A DNA stretch of 39,191 bases from Oxalobacteraceae bacterium (GTDB lineage Bacteria > Pseudomonadota > Gammaproteobacteria > Burkholderiales > Burkholderiaceae_D), in the NCBI GenBank assembly GCA_947454305.1, contig CANGJE010000018.1:1-39191 (forward strand), read 5' to 3'. Under the pieces are notes generated by a model, which did no database searches, had not been told where the DNA came from, and saw only the letters and a list, made by a program, of their open reading frames with translations. Each line of letters begins with the position of its first letter. The first letter of the stretch is position 1. Shown piece after piece: positions 1 to 7,094 of this stretch. The position numbers and the translations under genes are program-made.

Positions 1-43
1 CAAGCTTAAATTCCAGCGTATACCGCGCTCTTGTCTTTTTCAT
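1..43 (-). CDS. IS3-type transposase OrfA, N-terminus only
   Basis: Only 14 codons are inside the window, reading MKKTRARYTLEFKL. This basic start followed by Y-[ST]-x-E-F-K is typical of the helix-turn-helix OrfA protein of IS3-family elements, which binds the element ends and is normally fused to the DDE catalytic OrfB by frameshifting. A GGGAGG ribosome-binding site lies 7 bases upstream of the ATG. The call rests on a short motif and on the IS-like terminus found 66 bases upstream. The rest of the protein cannot be seen. Confidence 0.65.
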   Translation of the reverse strand, partial: MKKTRARYTLEFKL

Positions 44-109
44 CAGAAATCCTCCCATACACAAGATTATGCATCTCGTTATGGGATCCACTTTCCGAGG
101 GCAAGGTCA
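1..109 (-). mobile_element. Left end of an IS3-like insertion sequence (cut by window edge)
   Basis: Read on the minus strand, the element begins at 109 with TGACCTTGCCC, the TG-type terminus usual for IS3-family elements, followed by a leader of about 65 bases. A ribosome site (GGGAGG, 51-56) then precedes an ATG at 41-43 that opens a transposase-like frame running off the window. The junction at 109/110 is placed where the adjacent permease frame abruptly stops resembling its family. The other end and any target-site duplication lie outside the window, so the exact family and length are unknown. Confidence 0.75.
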
Positions 110-758
110 TACGTTGATTCGCACCCTTGTTGCCAAGATCAAAAATGCCCGTCACGGTGAGAATATTGCTATTACCTAAAGCCGACGATATGCGTAATTT
201 GTCGCCGATGGACAAGCCTAAATCACTCGCCAGATCCATACCTATCAATATGTCGCTGCTTGTAAGGCGAGTGGACCCTATGATTATTTTTTCCGGCAAG
301 GTCACAATCTTAAAATAATTTTCTGGCTCAATGCCCGTAATCGTCACTGAGCGGCTTGCATTACCGCGTACCACCAGAGCCGACCCTGCCGCAGTCGGTG
401 ATACCACCAGAACAGAGGGCATCGCGCGAATTTGTTTCACAATGTTTTGCCACTGATCGATAGATTTTAGTCGTTGTAGCGGCGCTTGAATTAAGGCGTT
501 TTCTGAAAAATGATGCGATGTAGTCGAAGATACCCCTAATGTTCGTGCGACCTCTTTCGGTGGTAGTAACTGTATATGTGATTGTGCGGTAAGTACACGC
601 CGTATAAAGTTCGTTTGCAACGCTGTGAGTAAGGCGGACATAAAAATAATAACGGCCACTCCGATGGTTACGCCAAGAATGATGAACCAAGTCTGCATTC
701 TTCCTTCACGCAAGAAGCGTAACGCGACTATCCATTCAAACGGTAGCCAGAAGTTCAT
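110..758 (-). pseudogene. ABC-type efflux permease (FtsX/MacB-like), interrupted by IS
   Basis: This encodes the N-terminal part of a MacB/DevC-like membrane permease of an ABC export system. Residues 1-216 are native: a first membrane helix at about 24-46 (IILGVTIGVAVIIFMSALL) and then a MacB-type periplasmic domain ending in GNKGANQR. Family members continue for roughly 180 more residues with three further membrane helices and the FtsX domain. Here the frame passes into the insertion sequence at position 109, picks up 34 foreign residues, and stops at 6-8. The start codon overlaps the stop of the adaptor gene (ATGA at 755-758), so the two genes are translationally coupled. The missing C-terminal half may still exist beyond the insertion sequence, outside the window. 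The product is very probably non-functional. Confidence 0.8.
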
Positions 759-1993
759 GGTGCTTCGCTATAGCTAATGGGTCGAATACGATCTCCTTCA
801 TTTACCTCATTAGTAAACGTTAATATACGATCATTAACGCGTAACCCGGAAAGTACTTCGCTCATTCCTGCGCTTTGCAAACCTACACGCAGAACTTGTT
901 TACGTGCCTTCCCATCAGCGACTTTAAGTACCCATGGCTGCCGACTTTTGACGTCGTGTATGGTATCCGTCGGTACTAACATTGCTCTCAAGCGCGTGGC
1001 GACCTGAATATCCACCGACACCGTCATGTCTTGGCGTAAGTAAGCGGGCGGCTCAGGTACGTTAAGTTTGATTTCAACTGAGCCACGCTGAAGATCGACA
1101 CTGGGATTGATATAGCTAATCGCGGCTGAAAAATTCAGTGCGGGATAAGCGTCAGCGGAAGCTCTTGCTAATTGGCCTAGCACTAACAGTGGTAGATTTT
1201 TTTCATCAATTTGAACCACTAATTGAGTCGTTCCTAAAGGGGATAGCGTCATTAATGCTTTGCCGGGTTGTACGACATCACCAGCCTCAACATCGCGCGA
1301 GATCAAGGTGCCAGCGATGGGTGTCTTAATCACGGTGTATTGACGACGTGAATAGGCAATTTTCGAGTTCGCCTCGGCTTGTGCCAATGTCGTGGCAGCA
1401 ATTTGATAATCACTACCCGTAGGGTGAGTTGTCTGTACTTGTTTTTTCGCGGTTTGTAATTGTGCTTGTGTTAGATCGACATTCTTTTTTGCTTCATCTA
1501 ATGCCGCTTGGCTGATAAACGACTTTGTAAACAAATCTACATTTCTATGCCATTGTTTTTCTGCGTAACTAACGTTGATCTCTGCTTGTACTAAGCTCTG
1601 CGCTGCTACCGGCGCCTGTACTTCGCGCACCTGACGCAACCGAGCTTGAGCTTGTAACGCCAGCATATCTGCTTGTTGAGCTGCCGCTCTCCATTCAGCA
1701 TCATCGAGTTCAATGAGTACTTCTCCAGCCTGAACATTCTGCCCCTCAGTAACCGGTATATTTTTTACTACCCCGACGATTTGACTGCCAATGCTAATAC
1801 GATGCGGACTTTCCACATGTCCCGTTGCGACTATGGTTTGAATAAAATCACGCTGCACTACTAAAGCAGCAGGTATGCGGGGACCCAGTACTACACGCGA
1901 GCCAAACGTAGCAACCAAAGCAACAATCGTAAATAAAAGTAGAAGTCGACCAAAATATCGTTTGGCTATGTTAGGCAGCTCTTTTAAATGCAT
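755..1993 (-). CDS. Efflux pump periplasmic adaptor (HlyD/MacA-like membrane fusion protein)
   Basis: This periplasmic adaptor would link an inner-membrane ABC permease to an outer-membrane channel. From the ATG at 1993 it is 412 residues. One N-terminal membrane helix (about 12-32) is followed by a lipoyl-like half domain (VGVVKNIPVTEGQNVQAGEVL), a long Ala/Gln-rich alpha-hairpin, the second lipoyl half (AGTLISRDVEAGDVVQPGKAL) and beta-barrel/membrane-proximal domains. A longer frame opens at a TTG at 2005. I prefer the ATG at 1993 because GGGAAAG lies just upstream of it. The stop overlaps the start of the permease gene, so the pair forms an operon. With that permease broken by an insertion sequence, the adaptor may be an orphan here. 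No ATPase subunit is visible. Confidence 0.88.
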   Translation of the reverse strand: MHLKELPNIAKRYFGRLLLLFTIVALVATFGSRVVLGPRIPAALVVQRDFIQTIVATGHVESPHRISIGSQIVGVVKNIPVTEGQNVQAGEVLIELDDAEWRAAAQQADMLALQAQARLRQVREVQAPVAAQSLVQAEINVSYAEKQWHRNVDLFTKSFISQAALDEAKKNVDLTQAQLQTAKKQVQTTHPTGSDYQIAATTLAQAEANSKIAYSRRQYTVIKTPIAGTLISRDVEAGDVVQPGKALMTLSPLGTTQLVVQIDEKNLPLLVLGQLARASADAYPALNFSAAISYINPSVDLQRGSVEIKLNVPEPPAYLRQDMTVSVDIQVATRLRAMLVPTDTIHDVKSRQPWVLKVADGKARKQVLRVGLQSAGMSEVLSGLRVNDRILTFTNEVNEGDRIRPISYSEAP

Positions 1994-2094
1994 GATCTTT
2001 CCCAAAGTGGCATGACTTTAGGAGTAATGACAGTTTGGCGCCTTGATAGCCATCATTTTTTGACGGTTGAGGGAAGGGGTGCCTTGTGCCTAAA

Positions 2095-2128
2095 CCCGCC
2101 AGCCTTTTCAGCTGGCGGGTTTTTCTTT
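2095..2128 (+). terminator. Strong Rho-independent terminator-like hairpin upstream of fpr
   Basis: A perfect 9-bp GC-rich stem (CCCGCCAGC at 2095-2103, GCTGGCGGG at 2111-2119) with a 7-base loop is followed by TTTTTCTTT at 2120-2128. This is a textbook intrinsic terminator on the plus strand. No plus-strand gene ends before it, since the gene to its left runs on the other strand. It could end a small or antisense RNA, or act in the leader of the reductase gene that starts 44 bases further on. Confidence 0.85.
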
Positions 2129-2171
2129 GGTATGCTTACGGAAATTGTTCTTTTTGTGGCCCAAAAATCGT

Positions 2172-2945
2172 ATGAGCGCGTTTATTGAAGAAGAAGTTTT
2201 GTCAGTTCAGCACTGGACTGACCGTTTGTTTAGTTTCACTACCACCAGAGACCAGTCACTGCGGTTTTCTAACGGTCATTTCACGATGATAGGCTTGAAA
2301 ATAAATGATAAGCCTTTGTTGCGGGCATATTCCATTGTTAGCGCCAATTACGAAAACCATCTGGAATTTTTAAGTATTAAGGTGCCCGACGGTCCGCTGA
2401 CGTCTGTTTTGCAAAATATTCAGGTGGGCGACAAGATCATCGTCGGCAAAAAACCTACCGGCACATTGCTGATCGACTACCTTTTGCCGGGTAAGAATTT
2501 GTATCTTATTTCTACCGGAACGGGATTGGCTCCTTTTCTGTCTATCATTCGCGATCCCGATACTTACGAAAAATTTGAGCGAGTTTATTTAGTTCATGGC
2601 GTGCGTATTGTTAGCGAGTTGGCCTACCACGACTACCTGACTAACGAATTGCCCAATCACGAATTTTTGGGGGAAATTGTTAAGGATGCGCTGGTCTACT
2701 ATCCGACCGTGACACGCGAAGCCTTTACCAATCAGGGTCGTATTACCGATTTAATTAGTTCAGGTAAATTCTTTACCGACATCGGTGAACAAGCCTTTGA
2801 TCGTGAACGTGATCGGATAATGATCTGCGGCAGCCCCGAGATGCTCAAAGATTTAAAGTCTCTTCTGGAGCAGCGTGGCTTTAATGAAGGTAGTACCAGT
2901 AAGCCGGGTGACTTCGTGATTGAACGAGCATTTGCTGAAAAATAA
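2172..2945 (+). CDS. fpr: Ferredoxin/flavodoxin-NADP(+) reductase
   Basis: This FAD enzyme moves electrons between NADPH and ferredoxin or flavodoxin and serves oxidative-stress repair and Fe-S or radical enzymes in the cytosol. The 257-residue protein has the bacterial subclass pattern. The FAD-binding motif RAYS lies in LLRAYSIVSANYENHLEF. The NADP-binding motif is STGTGLAPFLSII. There is an ICGSPEML segment, and the C-terminus FVIERAFAEK is typical of proteobacterial Fpr. An in-frame ATG at 2127 would add 15 residues, but it lies inside the T-tract of the preceding terminator. MSAFIEEEVL at 2172 matches the family start. No strong ribosome-binding site is visible. The gene stands 55 bases before the TerB-like gene and may be co-transcribed with it. 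Confidence 0.93.
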   Translation: MSAFIEEEVLSVQHWTDRLFSFTTTRDQSLRFSNGHFTMIGLKINDKPLLRAYSIVSANYENHLEFLSIKVPDGPLTSVLQNIQVGDKIIVGKKPTGTLLIDYLLPGKNLYLISTGTGLAPFLSIIRDPDTYEKFERVYLVHGVRIVSELAYHDYLTNELPNHEFLGEIVKDALVYYPTVTREAFTNQGRITDLISSGKFFTDIGEQAFDRERDRIMICGSPEMLKDLKSLLEQRGFNEGSTSKPGDFVIERAFAEK

Positions 2946-3000
2946 TAACTACGTTGCATCTGATTCAGGCAGGTAAATACATTAACAAAGGAGACTGACC

Positions 3001-3414
3001 ATGGGATTATTTGATGTTTTTAAAGGTAAAACCCCTGAACTCAATCCTCGCATTGCGTTAGCTGTGGGATTGCTGTTTATGACGTCAGCGGATGGCGCAA
3101 TTGAGCAAGAAGAGTTTGGTGTGTTGCTCACCAATCTGCATGGTGATGAGCGTTTGCTAGATGATGCGATGGCCTATGGCAAAGCCACTAAGTTTGATGA
3201 CTATCTTTCCGCTAGTGCTAATTTGCTGAATGAGCCACAAAAGATTTGTATCTTGTTGAATCTCGCGGATGCACTCTTATCGGATGGACATGCAGCTCCG
3301 CAAGAACAAGCCTTGTTTGAACGATTCTTGAATGGGTGGGGCGTAAGTCGCTCGACGTTCCAGCCGCACCTTGATGTGATCATTAAGAAAAATGATCACT
3401 CAGTTTTGAAATAA
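3001..3414 (+). CDS. TerB-like (tellurite-resistance fold) protein
   Basis: This is a 137-residue helical cytosolic protein. Two family signatures can be seen: an acidic SADGAIEQEEF segment near residues 29-39 and ADALLSDGHAAPQEQALFERFLNGWGVS near 89-116. These are the paired metal-binding-like helical repeats of the TerB/DjlA N-terminal fold. Proteins of this group are linked to stress and membrane-associated complexes, but no enzymatic activity is established. The start is well supported by AAGGAGA about 7 bases upstream of the ATG. No other ter genes are nearby, so a role in tellurite resistance should not be assumed. A strong terminator lies about 80 bases downstream. Confidence 0.75.
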   Translation: MGLFDVFKGKTPELNPRIALAVGLLFMTSADGAIEQEEFGVLLTNLHGDERLLDDAMAYGKATKFDDYLSASANLLNEPQKICILLNLADALLSDGHAAPQEQALFERFLNGWGVSRSTFQPHLDVIIKKNDHSVLK

Positions 3415-3492
3415 TAAATACACTTTTTAGTTCAGCTTTGATTGAAGCCTGAACATCAATCGAGCTTAGTGAGATAGCTTAATTAGATTTTG

Positions 3493-3540
3493 CACGATGT
3501 GAGTTGGCCGTATATGCCAACTTACATCGTGTTTTAGTTT
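3493..3540 (+). terminator. Long terminator-like inverted repeat after the TerB-like gene
   Basis: Arms CACGATGTGAGTTGGC (3493-3508) and GCCAACTTACATCGTG (3516-3531) pair over 16 positions with one G-T wobble around a 7-base loop. They are followed by TTTTAGTTT on the plus strand. The orientation suits the end of the fpr/TerB-like transcript. On the minus strand no T-run follows the stem, so it is a weak terminator for ackA. Confidence 0.7.
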
Positions 3541-3546
3541 GTACGC

Positions 3547-3624
3547 CGTATTTCAGCTTCGTATTTCAGCTTCGTATTTCAGCTTCGTATTTCAGCGCTG
3601 TAGTTCAGAGCTGTAGTTCAAAGC
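3547..3624. repeat. Six-unit 13-bp tandem repeat running into the end of ackA
   Basis: Units start at 3547, 3560, 3573, 3586, 3599 and 3612. The first three are identical (CGTATTTCAGCTT). The fourth differs only at its last two bases (CGTATTTCAGCGC). The last two are variants (TGTAGTTCAGAGC, TGTAGTTCAAAGC). The period is exact and the last unit covers the ackA stop codon (3618-3620). The array appears to have grown outwards from the gene end. Confidence 0.9.
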
Positions 3625-4802
3625 AGTGCCATAGTTTCTTGGGCTGATACACGGCCCTCATCCGTTGGGATCACCCACACTTCAACGCGGCTACTGTCGG
3701 ATTGTATTGGCTGCACTGTATCACCGTTAGCCCGTTGATTACGTGCGCTGTCTATGGATACGCCCAGATAGGCTAATGACTGACCGACCTTAGCTCGACA
3801 TTCTGAGTCGTGTTCGCCAATGCCGCCCGTGAATGCTAAAACATCCAGACCTTCTACACAGGCAGTCAGTGCGCCAATGTCGCGCACCACTCGATGAGTA
3901 AATAAATCTATCGCAAAGCGAGCGGCTTCAGAGTTCGAGGTCGATAACACGCGCATATCCGCACTTTCACCCGAGACGCCCAGTAAGCCGCTTTGTTTGT
4001 AAATCAGTTTTTCTATCGCGTCGTGATCCCAGCCTTGCTCCAGTAAATATAATAAAACCCCTGGGTCAAGTGCACCGCTGCGTGTCCCCATCATTAATCC
4101 ATCAACGGCTGAAAAACCCATGGTCGTAGCGCGACTTTCGTGTTGCGTCGTGGCGCACAAACTCGCACCATTACCTAAGTGCGCCATCACGGTTCGTCCT
4201 GCTGAACGAGGCGAGATCTGTTTCAACACTTGGGTAATGTATTGGTAGGACAGACCATGAAAACCAAAGCGTCGAATACCTTGCTCAGTCAGTTTGCGGT
4301 CGATAGCAAAGGTGGTCTCTAGCGGTGAGAGTGTGCGATGAAATGCTGTATCAAAACAGGCGACTTGTTTTAATTGTGGAAAACATTCGGTGAAGGCTAC
4401 AATGCCCGCCAAATTATGAGGTTGATGCAGAGGTGCCAAGGAATTCAATGTGGCGAGCTGACTCAGTACTTCCGGAGTCACGACAATACTCGATGTATAC
4501 AACGTACCTCCATGAACAACGCGATGCGCGATGGCCTGCAGCGTGATATGCGAGTAATGTGCTTGAAGTAGTTGTTTTAGTTTGCTGAGAGCCGCTTCAA
4601 AGGGGTCTTGGTCAGCATCGATAGTAATCGTGACGTTTTGCTTCGCTTCACCTTTTGATGCCCATTGAATGCGAGCATGCCCTGAGGGTTCTAGTCCCTC
4701 AATGGCACCGCTCATTTCGGCATCACCTACATTTTTTTCGCTCACACTATAAAGCGCGAATTTAATGCTGGAAGAGCCAACGTTAACCGCTAAGATGCTC
4801 AC
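3618..4802 (-). CDS. ackA: Acetate kinase
   Basis: The enzyme interconverts acetyl-phosphate plus ADP with acetate plus ATP in the cytosol, the last step of substrate-level phosphorylation from acetyl-CoA. The 394-residue length is normal. Family motifs include the N-terminal NVGSSSIKFALY, HRVVHGG, the FDTAFH segment, GFHGLSYQYI, HLGNGASLCA, MGTRSGALDPG and the C-terminal FTGGIGEH. The gene starts with GTG, and the overlap GTGA (4799-4802) with the upstream MaoC-Pta stop indicates translational coupling. Its partner phosphotransacetylase is that upstream fusion. The gene end coincides with a 13-bp tandem repeat. Confidence 0.96.
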   Translation of the reverse strand: MSILAVNVGSSSIKFALYSVSEKNVGDAEMSGAIEGLEPSGHARIQWASKGEAKQNVTITIDADQDPFEAALSKLKQLLQAHYSHITLQAIAHRVVHGGTLYTSSIVVTPEVLSQLATLNSLAPLHQPHNLAGIVAFTECFPQLKQVACFDTAFHRTLSPLETTFAIDRKLTEQGIRRFGFHGLSYQYITQVLKQISPRSAGRTVMAHLGNGASLCATTQHESRATTMGFSAVDGLMMGTRSGALDPGVLLYLLEQGWDHDAIEKLIYKQSGLLGVSGESADMRVLSTSNSEAARFAIDLFTHRVVRDIGALTACVEGLDVLAFTGGIGEHDSECRAKVGQSLAYLGVSIDSARNQRANGDTVQPIQSDSSRVEVWVIPTDEGRVSAQETMALL

Positions 4803-6226
4803 GATTGGTGTTGTCGGTTGTGGTGAGCAATTAACTTCGCCAGCAACGCTGAAGCACAGCGGGCCATCGCAGTGTCTGATCGACTGGTTAACGCAATCGG
4901 AACGCGCGCACCTAACACCACGCCGGCACCGTAGGCTTCAGAAAAAGTCTCGGCTTGTTTAATCATCATATTGCCGGCTTCAAGATCGGGTGCTACCAAA
5001 ATATCGGCCTGACCCGCGACTAGTGATTGAATATGTTTTAGCTCGGCAGCTTGTGGCGAGATAGCATTATCGAAGGCGAGAGGGCCGTCGAGTAGACCGC
5101 CGGTGATTTGTCCGCGATCTGCCATCTTACACAGCGCAGCGGCTTCTAAGGTGGACGGCATACCTGGGTTGACGGTTTCTACGGCAGCCAGGATAGCTAC
5201 TTTAGGTTCGTTGATACCCATGATGTGAGCAAAGTCTATGGCATTTTTTACGATGTCCACTTTGTCTGCCAATGTAGGCGCAATGTTTAACGCAGCATCA
5301 GTGATACATAACGGCTTGGGGTACATCGGCACTTGGAAGCGATACACATGTGACATTCGGCGACCAGTATGTAGCTTGGGTTGCATAACGACGGCATGAA
5401 TCAATTCATCGGTGTGCAAACTACCTTTCATCAGGGCTTCAACTTCACGATCAGCTGCCATTTTGGCAGCAACATCAGCCGCTTCATGGCTATGCTGAAC
5501 GTTGATGATACGAATGCCAGTTAAATCGATATTTGCCTTTTCAGCGATAGCCCGCACTTTTTTTTCTGGCGCAATGATGATGGCGTTAATTAAGCCAGCA
5601 TGTTGCGCATCCATAGCACCCCGCAATGATTCTTCATCGCAGGGATGGACTACACCGCAGGTCACCGCTTCCAGATGAGCGCCCAAGCTTAATAACTGGG
5701 TATGTTGTTCGTAGGGATTCGATAAACTGATTTTCGGCGCGTGAATTTTGGGTATGCGCAGCTTTGTGGTCGGTGCGAGTACGCGAGCTACGCCGGAGAG
5801 GACTCGGTCACCTTTTTGATTAACGAGTGAGCAATCAAGTTCGATGGAATTTTTTTCATCGTTTTTTGATTTGCACGTGACCGTTACGGTTAAGGTATCG
5901 CCGATTCGCACTGGTCGACTGAAATGGAGATTTTGTTCAAGATAAATCGTGCCGGGGCCGGGAAATACGGTACCCAGTACGGTTGAAATTAACGCGCCAC
6001 CCCACATGCCATGACCAATAATTCCATGAAACAGCGTGTGACTGGAATACACCGGATCCATGTGAGCAGGATTGATATCACCTGAAACGGCTGCAAAGGC
6101 TTTGATATCGTCTGGAGTCAGTGTGCGCGTAATTTCAGCGCTATCACCTACGTCAATTTCCGAGTAAATAAAATTGACTAGCCATTCATCGTTGGCATTG
6201 TCTGCAGTAATTTTGATAGTTTTCAT
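4799..6226 (-). CDS. Bifunctional MaoC-like enoyl-CoA hydratase / phosphate acyltransferase
   Basis: This is a two-domain fusion of 475 residues. Residues about 20-150 form a hot-dog MaoC domain with the hydratase-2 motif AVSGDINPAHMD, expected to hydrate enoyl-CoA to (R)-3-hydroxyacyl-CoA. Residues about 170-475 are a phosphate acetyl/butyryltransferase domain (VAILAAVETVNPGMPSTLEAAALCKMA and similar), which converts acyl-CoA plus phosphate to acyl-phosphate. This fusion is a known proteobacterial architecture. The acyl-phosphate would be used by the acetate kinase encoded downstream with a 4-base overlap. The hydratase half could feed 3-hydroxyacyl-CoA to the PHA synthase of the same operon. 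Acyl chain preference cannot be read from the sequence. Confidence 0.92.
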   Translation of the reverse strand: MKTIKITADNANDEWLVNFIYSEIDVGDSAEITRTLTPDDIKAFAAVSGDINPAHMDPVYSSHTLFHGIIGHGMWGGALISTVLGTVFPGPGTIYLEQNLHFSRPVRIGDTLTVTVTCKSKNDEKNSIELDCSLVNQKGDRVLSGVARVLAPTTKLRIPKIHAPKISLSNPYEQHTQLLSLGAHLEAVTCGVVHPCDEESLRGAMDAQHAGLINAIIIAPEKKVRAIAEKANIDLTGIRIINVQHSHEAADVAAKMAADREVEALMKGSLHTDELIHAVVMQPKLHTGRRMSHVYRFQVPMYPKPLCITDAALNIAPTLADKVDIVKNAIDFAHIMGINEPKVAILAAVETVNPGMPSTLEAAALCKMADRGQITGGLLDGPLAFDNAISPQAAELKHIQSLVAGQADILVAPDLEAGNMMIKQAETFSEAYGAGVVLGARVPIALTSRSDTAMARCASALLAKLIAHHNRQHQS

Positions 6227-6235
6227 AATCTAAGC

Positions 6236-7051
6236 TTAAGCAACAGCGTGGCATCCTGCATCAACATAAATAGTTTGTCCTGTCATGCCTCTAGAGGCAT
6301 CGGAGGATAAGAAAACCGCTAAATTAGCAATCTCTTCTAAGGTAACTAATCTCTTGAGGGGCGCTACAGACTTGCTATGTTCAAGCAATTCATCGAATGA
6401 TTCAATCCCCGAAGCTGCGCGCGTCATGATAGGACCGGGTGACACCGCATGAACACGAATTGCTTGCGGCCCTAGCTCAATCGCCATGTACCTCACGAGA
6501 GATTCCAGCGCAGCCTTAACCGGCCCCATTAAGCCGTAGTGCGGTATGGCTCGCTGCGCACCTAAATACGTCATAGTGATCAAACTGCCACCTTCAGGCA
6601 TGTGATTGACGCAAACTTTCGCTAATGTCGCGAATGAATGGCATGAAATTTCCATCGCTCTGGAAAATCCAAGGCTACTGGTATCGGTGACGTGCGCATG
6701 CAAATCATCTAAGGGTGCCCACGCAATCGAATGAATCACAAAGTCTAATTTGCCTAACTGTTTCGCAGCATCTTCCACCACCTGACTCAAGCCCTCAGGT
6801 TCTTCGACATTACAGTTAAGCAAAGGAATACCTAAAGAGTCTGTTAGTGGCTGAACATAGCTGCGTGCTTTGTCATTCAAGCAGGTGGCAATGATTTCTG
6901 CGCCTTGTTCATGGGCGATTTTTGCGCATTCCCAAGCAATGCTGTGATCGTTGGCGATGCCTAAGACAAGCCCTTTTTTACCTGCAAGATTAAAGGGTGA
7001 TGGGTGTAAATAATTTGATACTGAGATTGTTTCTGATATTAATTCTGACAT
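6236..7051 (-). CDS. fabI: Enoyl-[acyl-carrier-protein] reductase (NADH), FabI type
   Basis: FabI reduces trans-2-enoyl-ACP to acyl-ACP with NAD(P)H in fatty acid elongation. The 271-residue protein has the FabI cofactor region (GLVLGIANDHSIAWECA, about 27-43), the HSIAWAP segment, and the catalytic Tyr-x9-Tyr-x6-Lys as Y162, Y172 and K179 in TYLGAQRAIPHYGLMGPVK. It sits between phaC (43 bases upstream) and the MaoC-Pta fusion (9 bases downstream), rather than with fatty-acid synthesis genes. It may be a second, condition-specific copy acting on enoyl-CoA or enoyl-ACP in this operon. Whether the genome has another fabI cannot be told from the window. Confidence 0.93.
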   Translation of the reverse strand: MSELISETISVSNYLHPSPFNLAGKKGLVLGIANDHSIAWECAKIAHEQGAEIIATCLNDKARSYVQPLTDSLGIPLLNCNVEEPEGLSQVVEDAAKQLGKLDFVIHSIAWAPLDDLHAHVTDTSSLGFSRAMEISCHSFATLAKVCVNHMPEGGSLITMTYLGAQRAIPHYGLMGPVKAALESLVRYMAIELGPQAIRVHAVSPGPIMTRAASGIESFDELLEHSKSVAPLKRLVTLEEIANLAVFLSSDASRGMTGQTIYVDAGCHAVA

Positions 7052-7094
7052 TGACTAAGAGCCTTTACGACACTACTAAAGATATAAAAAATTT

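Noticed and set aside
6..109. Natural C-terminus of the FtsX-like permease
   Set aside because: The last 34 residues do not resemble the family, and the same DNA carries an IS terminus, a ribosome-binding site and a transposase start. The tail is read-through into the insertion sequence.
2127..2171. N-terminal extension of the ferredoxin-NADP reductase
   Set aside because: The earlier ATG overlaps the T-tract of a strong terminator, and the added residues have no match to the family start.
3547..3624. CRISPR-like repeat array
   Set aside because: Units are only 13 bases, directly adjacent with no spacers, and no cas genes are present. It is a simple tandem repeat.
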